From assembly GCA_008931825.1 (NCBI GenBank), contig QXVZ01011624.1, positions 1-22,934 of the forward strand: a stretch of DNA of 22,934 nt, read 5' to 3'. The stretch comes from Phallusia fumigata (Eukaryota; Chordata; Ascidiacea; Phlebobranchia; Ascidiidae). Made by a program: the position numbers and the translations under genes. Under the pieces are notes generated by a model. That model saw only the letters and a program-made list of their open reading frames with translations, made no database searches and had not been told where the DNA came from. This document shows positions 21,601-22,934 of the stretch, one piece after another. The number at the start of each line of letters is the position of its first letter. Position 1 is the first letter of the stretch.

Positions 21601-22797
21601 TGTACCTGCAGCACTGCCCTGTGCCAATGCCTTCTTGGAACCTGGCAAACAAAGATTTAAATTTTAAACAGTTTATGTGAGTGATGACAAAGGATCCTAA
21701 GAACATTTTTTAGATATTTAAATGCCTTGGAAAAACAACAGAGGTAAATTTTTATGCCTTTGTGTGAAGTTTTTCCTGCTTTATCATATAGAGCCTTCCC
21801 ATGTTGATTCTCCTGGTGGTGATCCTCTTCCGCTGCATCACTATCTTCATTCGTAACTGCAGCATACTCCCCATTATCGCTGCCCTAAAATATCAATGTC
21901 AAAGCATGTAGTGAAAATCAAACAAAAAATCCTCAATAATTGGAAAGAAATGCAGAGGTTTTAAACATTTGACAAATCATATTTTTAGACTCAGTAAATT
22001 ATTAAAGAAATGCTGTTTCACAGGAGATGGGTGAGCGGAGTCGGTATACAAGTACTTGGGTATAAAGCATTGTCATTTTTGATGCTCAGCCCAGCTTCAA
22101 AAGGATGCAAGGTGCTTTTGTAAAATCATTTAAATGTTTCGAAATGTGAACCATCAAATGCTTCCTGTCTGTGATTGACGAGTGTCTTGTACAAGAATAA
22201 CAAACAATCCACAGGTATACCACATATATGACATCAAAATTCCGTTAAGTTTGCTTGACTGAGAACCAAGTATTGACACCAAAGGTACAGTACTAGGTCT
22301 AACAGAATGCTTGTAGCTTCTGTCAGTGCCAAGTTTTTACTGTTGCTAAATAGAGGTTTGCGTGTTCATTTAGTGTGCATTATAACATCTTTAAATCAGC
22401 ATCTTGCTCCAAATTGCACATATTTCAAAAATGGTTACCTTAATTCCTTTTTTCTTTGAACCCTCCTTTTTGGACTTGACTGGGCTATCATCATCCTGTA
22501 CAAAAGTATATGTTCCGACTTACCAGAACAAGTAATGTTTTCACATTTTTGTATCAGCCACCAAACAGTGGGGACACATTTACAAAAAAAAAGCTGACAT
22601 TTTTATGTGGAGTTTGTATGTTTTTTAAAGAACTTAGAATACTACTATTTTTCCATATGTAACTTTTACCTTTATAAAGTGGCTTAAGGTGTTGGAGAAT
22701 GTTATTCCAGCGAGGATGCATACAACTGGAGTAAGGGTGAGCATCAGACGCACCATGACCCCAGCAAAGTATGCAGCAAACACAGCATACAACACAA
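15567..22797 (-). CDS. STT3B: STT3B oligosaccharyltransferase catalytic subunit, C-terminal ~439 residues (5' end beyond window)
   Basis: STT3B transfers the dolichol-linked glycan to Asn in N-X-S/T sequons in the ER lumen. Eleven exons join in frame, 5' to 3': 22797-22670, 22495-22439, 21884-21758, 21641-21550, 21383-21265, 20695-20524, 19089-18955, 18224-18088, 17084-16944, 16455-16374 and 15695-15567. They encode, in order, the TM segment with VMVRLM, a charged cytosolic loop, the last TM with [14 protein letters not shown], the catalytic [11 protein letters not shown] motif, three sequons (NRT, NNT, NNS), the DK motif region ([10 protein letters not shown]), IAEGEHP, and [17 protein letters not shown] basic tail with [10 protein letters not shown] ends the protein. 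The loop, IAEGEHP and the long basic tail distinguish STT3B from STT3A. The SVSE motif should lie in the exon just beyond the right edge. Most boundaries are GT-AG; one appears to be GC-AG. Confidence 0.97.
15754..15956. mobile_element. hAT-like non-autonomous element (relic)
   Basis: The left end reads CAGGGGGTGGACAAT, then ATGGGGCCACATAAG, GAGGGCCGGGCCAAAG and GGAACTCAATTCC. The right part carries AATTCG, then ATATGGCCCGGGGGCTATG. This arrangement, with CAGGGG at the tip and GGCCC blocks near both ends, is typical of short hAT elements in animals. The right tip is eroded and I see no clear 8-base target duplication. It lies in the last STT3B intron, about 57 bases upstream of the final acceptor. 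Confidence 0.4.
15957..16373 (-). other. STT3B intron sequence between the two tail exons
   Basis: AT-rich intron with no recognisable gene or RNA. Together with the hAT-like relic it separates the exons at 16455-16374 and 15695-15567. Confidence 0.6.
16374..16455 (-). CDS. STT3B: STT3B exon: basic luminal tail, part 1
   Basis: The acceptor is CTTTGCAG and the donor is CAAG/GTAGGA. In the frame set by the previous exon it encodes [21 protein letters not shown] and then QKYISRK. These resemble the basic tail that follows the catalytic domain in animal STT3B. Other frames through it are open but do not match. Confidence 0.88.
16944..17084 (-). CDS. STT3B: STT3B exon: luminal domain, [16 protein letters not shown] segment
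   Basis: The acceptor is TTTTTAG and the donor is TACAA/GTACGT. It encodes [20 protein letters not shown] through SEHWLVRIY, ending in phase 2. If the donor is not used, the frame reads Tyr-Val-Ala and stops at 16931. Confidence 0.95.
17533..17590. repeat. Nested inverted repeat in an STT3B intron
   Basis: CTGTTAAAG at 17533-17541 pairs with CTTTAACAG at 17582-17590. Inside, GGCGT at 17557-17561 pairs with ACGCC at 17571-17575. Outside the outer arms GCTT and AAGC can pair after a small internal loop. It could be a transposon palindrome, a hairpin RNA or chance. Confidence 0.35.
17775..18073. repeat. Dispersed ~300-base repeat, copy 1
   Basis: The copy begins TTTTTGCAG and ends near TTTTTTGGTC. 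It matches 20776-21074 in the same orientation over its whole length, about 85-90% by eye. Long identical blocks include AAAGCCATGAACCTCC and CAGTAAACACAGATAAAC. No terminal inverted repeats or obvious target duplication are seen. It fills the intron up to 14 bases from the exon at 18088. Confidence 0.8.
18088..18224 (-). CDS. STT3B: STT3B exon: luminal domain, IAEGEHP segment
   Basis: The acceptor is ATCGTAG and the donor is ACAG/GTGGGT. It encodes [18 protein letters not shown], then [19 protein letters not shown], and ends in phase 2 within an Arg codon. The repeat copy at 17775-18073 starts only about 14 bases into the following intron. Confidence 0.96.
18700..18785 (-). mobile_element. 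tRNA-derived fragment (SINE-like)
   Basis: On the minus strand a perfect pol III B box GGTTCGAATCC (plus-strand 18729-18739) lies in a 5-bp T-arm stem (GTGGG/CCCAC) with loop TTCGAAT. A degenerate A-box-like TATCTCAGTTT precedes it (18772-18762). The A-B distance is about ten bases short of a real tRNA, no acceptor stem forms, and unrelated sequence follows, so a SINE head or decayed tRNA fits better than a functional tRNA. Confidence 0.5.
18955..19089 (-). CDS. STT3B: STT3B exon: DK motif region
   Basis: The acceptor is TGTGTAG and the donor is ATG/GTGCGT. 45 codons in phase 0-0 run from VGKAMAS through [12 protein letters not shown] to [12 protein letters not shown]. The Asp and Lys of DDINKFLW form the DK motif contributing to the acceptor-peptide pocket. 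Reading past the donor gives [11 protein letters not shown], which is intronic. Confidence 0.96.
19090..20523 (-). other. STT3B intron without recognised content
   Basis: This 1434-base intron separates the WWDYG and DK-motif exons. It contains plus-strand open frames of 70-90 codons that overlap one another and show no domain. I see no RNA gene or repeat in it. Confidence 0.65.
20524..20695 (-). CDS. STT3B: STT3B exon: catalytic WWDYG motif
   Basis: The acceptor is TTGACAG and the donor is GCTG/GTAAGG. It encodes [34 protein letters not shown] and [18 protein letters not shown] is the sequon-binding signature of all OST catalytic subunits. The three sequons here are glycosylated in mammalian STT3B. 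Confidence 0.97.
20776..21074. repeat. Dispersed ~300-base repeat, copy 2
   Basis: Direct-orientation partner of 17775-18073, lying in a different STT3B intron about 3 kb away. The two copies start and end at the same sequence landmarks, while flanking DNA differs. This suggests a short mobile element, although intragenic duplication is possible. Confidence 0.8.
21265..21383 (-). CDS. STT3B: STT3B exon: last TM segment and start of luminal domain
   Basis: The acceptor is TTACTTCAG and the donor is GATGG/GTAAAT. It encodes the Leu/Met-rich final TM segment, then [20 protein letters not shown], the STT3B form of this region. The exon ends in phase 2, splitting a Gly codon. Confidence 0.95.
21550..21641 (-). 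CDS. STT3B: STT3B exon: charged loop, part 3
   Basis: The acceptor is TTTGCCAG and the donor is AAG/GTAAAC. Two bases complete a Gly codon and 30 codons follow, from SKKALAQG to NVGLGANLK. The GLGxNxK end is the conserved lead-in to the last TM segment. Confidence 0.9.
21758..21884 (-). CDS. STT3B: STT3B exon: charged loop, part 2
   Basis: The acceptor is ATTTTAG. The exon gives 42 codons plus one base, acidic at first (repeated Glu/Asp), then [10 protein letters not shown], which matches the loop motif of animal STT3B. To stay in frame with the next exon it should end at AAAG followed by GCATAA, a GC donor. Confidence 0.8.
21884..22438 (-). other. STT3B intron between charged-loop exons
   Basis: This AT-rich intron (22438 down to 21885) has no recognisable feature. 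Confidence 0.6.
22439..22495 (-). CDS. STT3B: STT3B exon: charged loop, part 1 (19 codons)
   Basis: This 57-base phase 0-0 exon has the acceptor TGTACAG and the donor AAG/GTAACC. It encodes DDD followed by a Lys-rich run ending in GIK. This is part of the cytosolic loop between the last two TM segments. Its skipping would keep the frame, so it could be optional. Confidence 0.85.
22670..22797 (-). CDS. STT3B: STT3B exon: late TM segments
   Basis: The acceptor is TTTTTTCAG and the donor is AAAG/GTAAAA. The exon starts after the first base of a codon and ends in phase 0. It encodes [13 protein letters not shown], then [14 protein letters not shown], where the Arg is invariant in eukaryotic STT3, and ends in SHFIK at the cytosolic face. 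Upstream sequence to the window edge is intron. Confidence 0.95.
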
Positions 22798-22934
22798 CTG
22801 AAAAAAGAAACATAAGATAGTTATACAAGCAAACACATCACTCTAATCTATCTGACAAACATATTTAACACAATTGTCTTCATAAAAATGTGTACAATCA
22901 TTGAAACAGGATAAAGCACATGTCAAAAAGGTGC
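22798..22934 (-). other. STT3B intron, truncated by window edge
   Basis: This lies upstream of the acceptor at 22798-22800 and is intronic to the end of the window. The exon expected to carry the SVSE motif is not reached. Confidence 0.8.

Noticed and set aside
21738-21740. Alternative GT donor for the STT3B loop exon
   Set aside because: It is phase-compatible but has a poor donor consensus and would add hydrophobic residues to a charged loop. Kept only as an alternative to the GC donor.
1-22934. CRISPR arrays, bacterial operons, viral genes and toxin genes
   Set aside because: No regularly spaced repeats, no Shine-Dalgarno-led gene strings and no viral or toxin-like proteins are visible.

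Overview
The window looks like nuclear DNA from a small-genome invertebrate animal. It is AT-rich, its genes are split by short introns with GT...AG boundaries, and there are AATAAA-type poly(A) signals and degraded SINE-like and hAT-like repeats. Nothing bacterial is present: no Shine-Dalgarno spaced operons and no CRISPR array. Gene density, intron size and the style of the membrane proteins make a tunicate such as Ciona my best guess, but this is inference, because no lineage-diagnostic sequence is present.

Three protein-coding genes can be reconstructed. Receptor A (4669-6016, + strand, two exons, 337 aa) and receptor B (10753-12378, + strand, two exons, 344 aa) are paralogous seven-transmembrane proteins with GPCR-like topology. 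They share one intron at the same place and phase (phase 1, just after TM1), a short leader motif before the ATG, a Cys pair in the TM3 top and ECL2 positions, and a signature at the end of TM3 (W-x-R-x-Y-x-L-F-Y-x-N-P). I cannot place them in a named receptor family, and they are the most likely undescribed system here. From the right edge leftwards (- strand) runs the 3' two-thirds of STT3B, the catalytic subunit of the STT3B-type oligosaccharyltransferase. Eleven exons (22797 down to 15567) encode the last ~439 residues, including the WWDYG and DK motifs and a long basic luminal tail. The 5' exons lie beyond the window.

Layout: 1-4642 is non-coding with a CRE/ATF-like motif cluster at 2502-2548 and CRE-like sites at 4210-4269. 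4669-6016 is receptor A with a poly(A) signal near 6288. 6294-10723 is intergenic with two weak coding candidates (8935-9252 and about 9675-9863). 10753-12378 is receptor B. 12379-15566 is intergenic and convergent, with an X-box-like site, a TATA-like sequence and a diverged tandem duplication. 15567-22797 is STT3B, whose introns hold a two-copy ~300 bp repeat, a tRNA-derived fragment, an hAT-like relic and a nested inverted repeat; one intron seems to use a GC donor.

The receptors and STT3B have no evident functional link beyond the general fact that secretory-pathway proteins, such as these receptors with N-terminal sequons, are OST substrates. Their adjacency is probably incidental.
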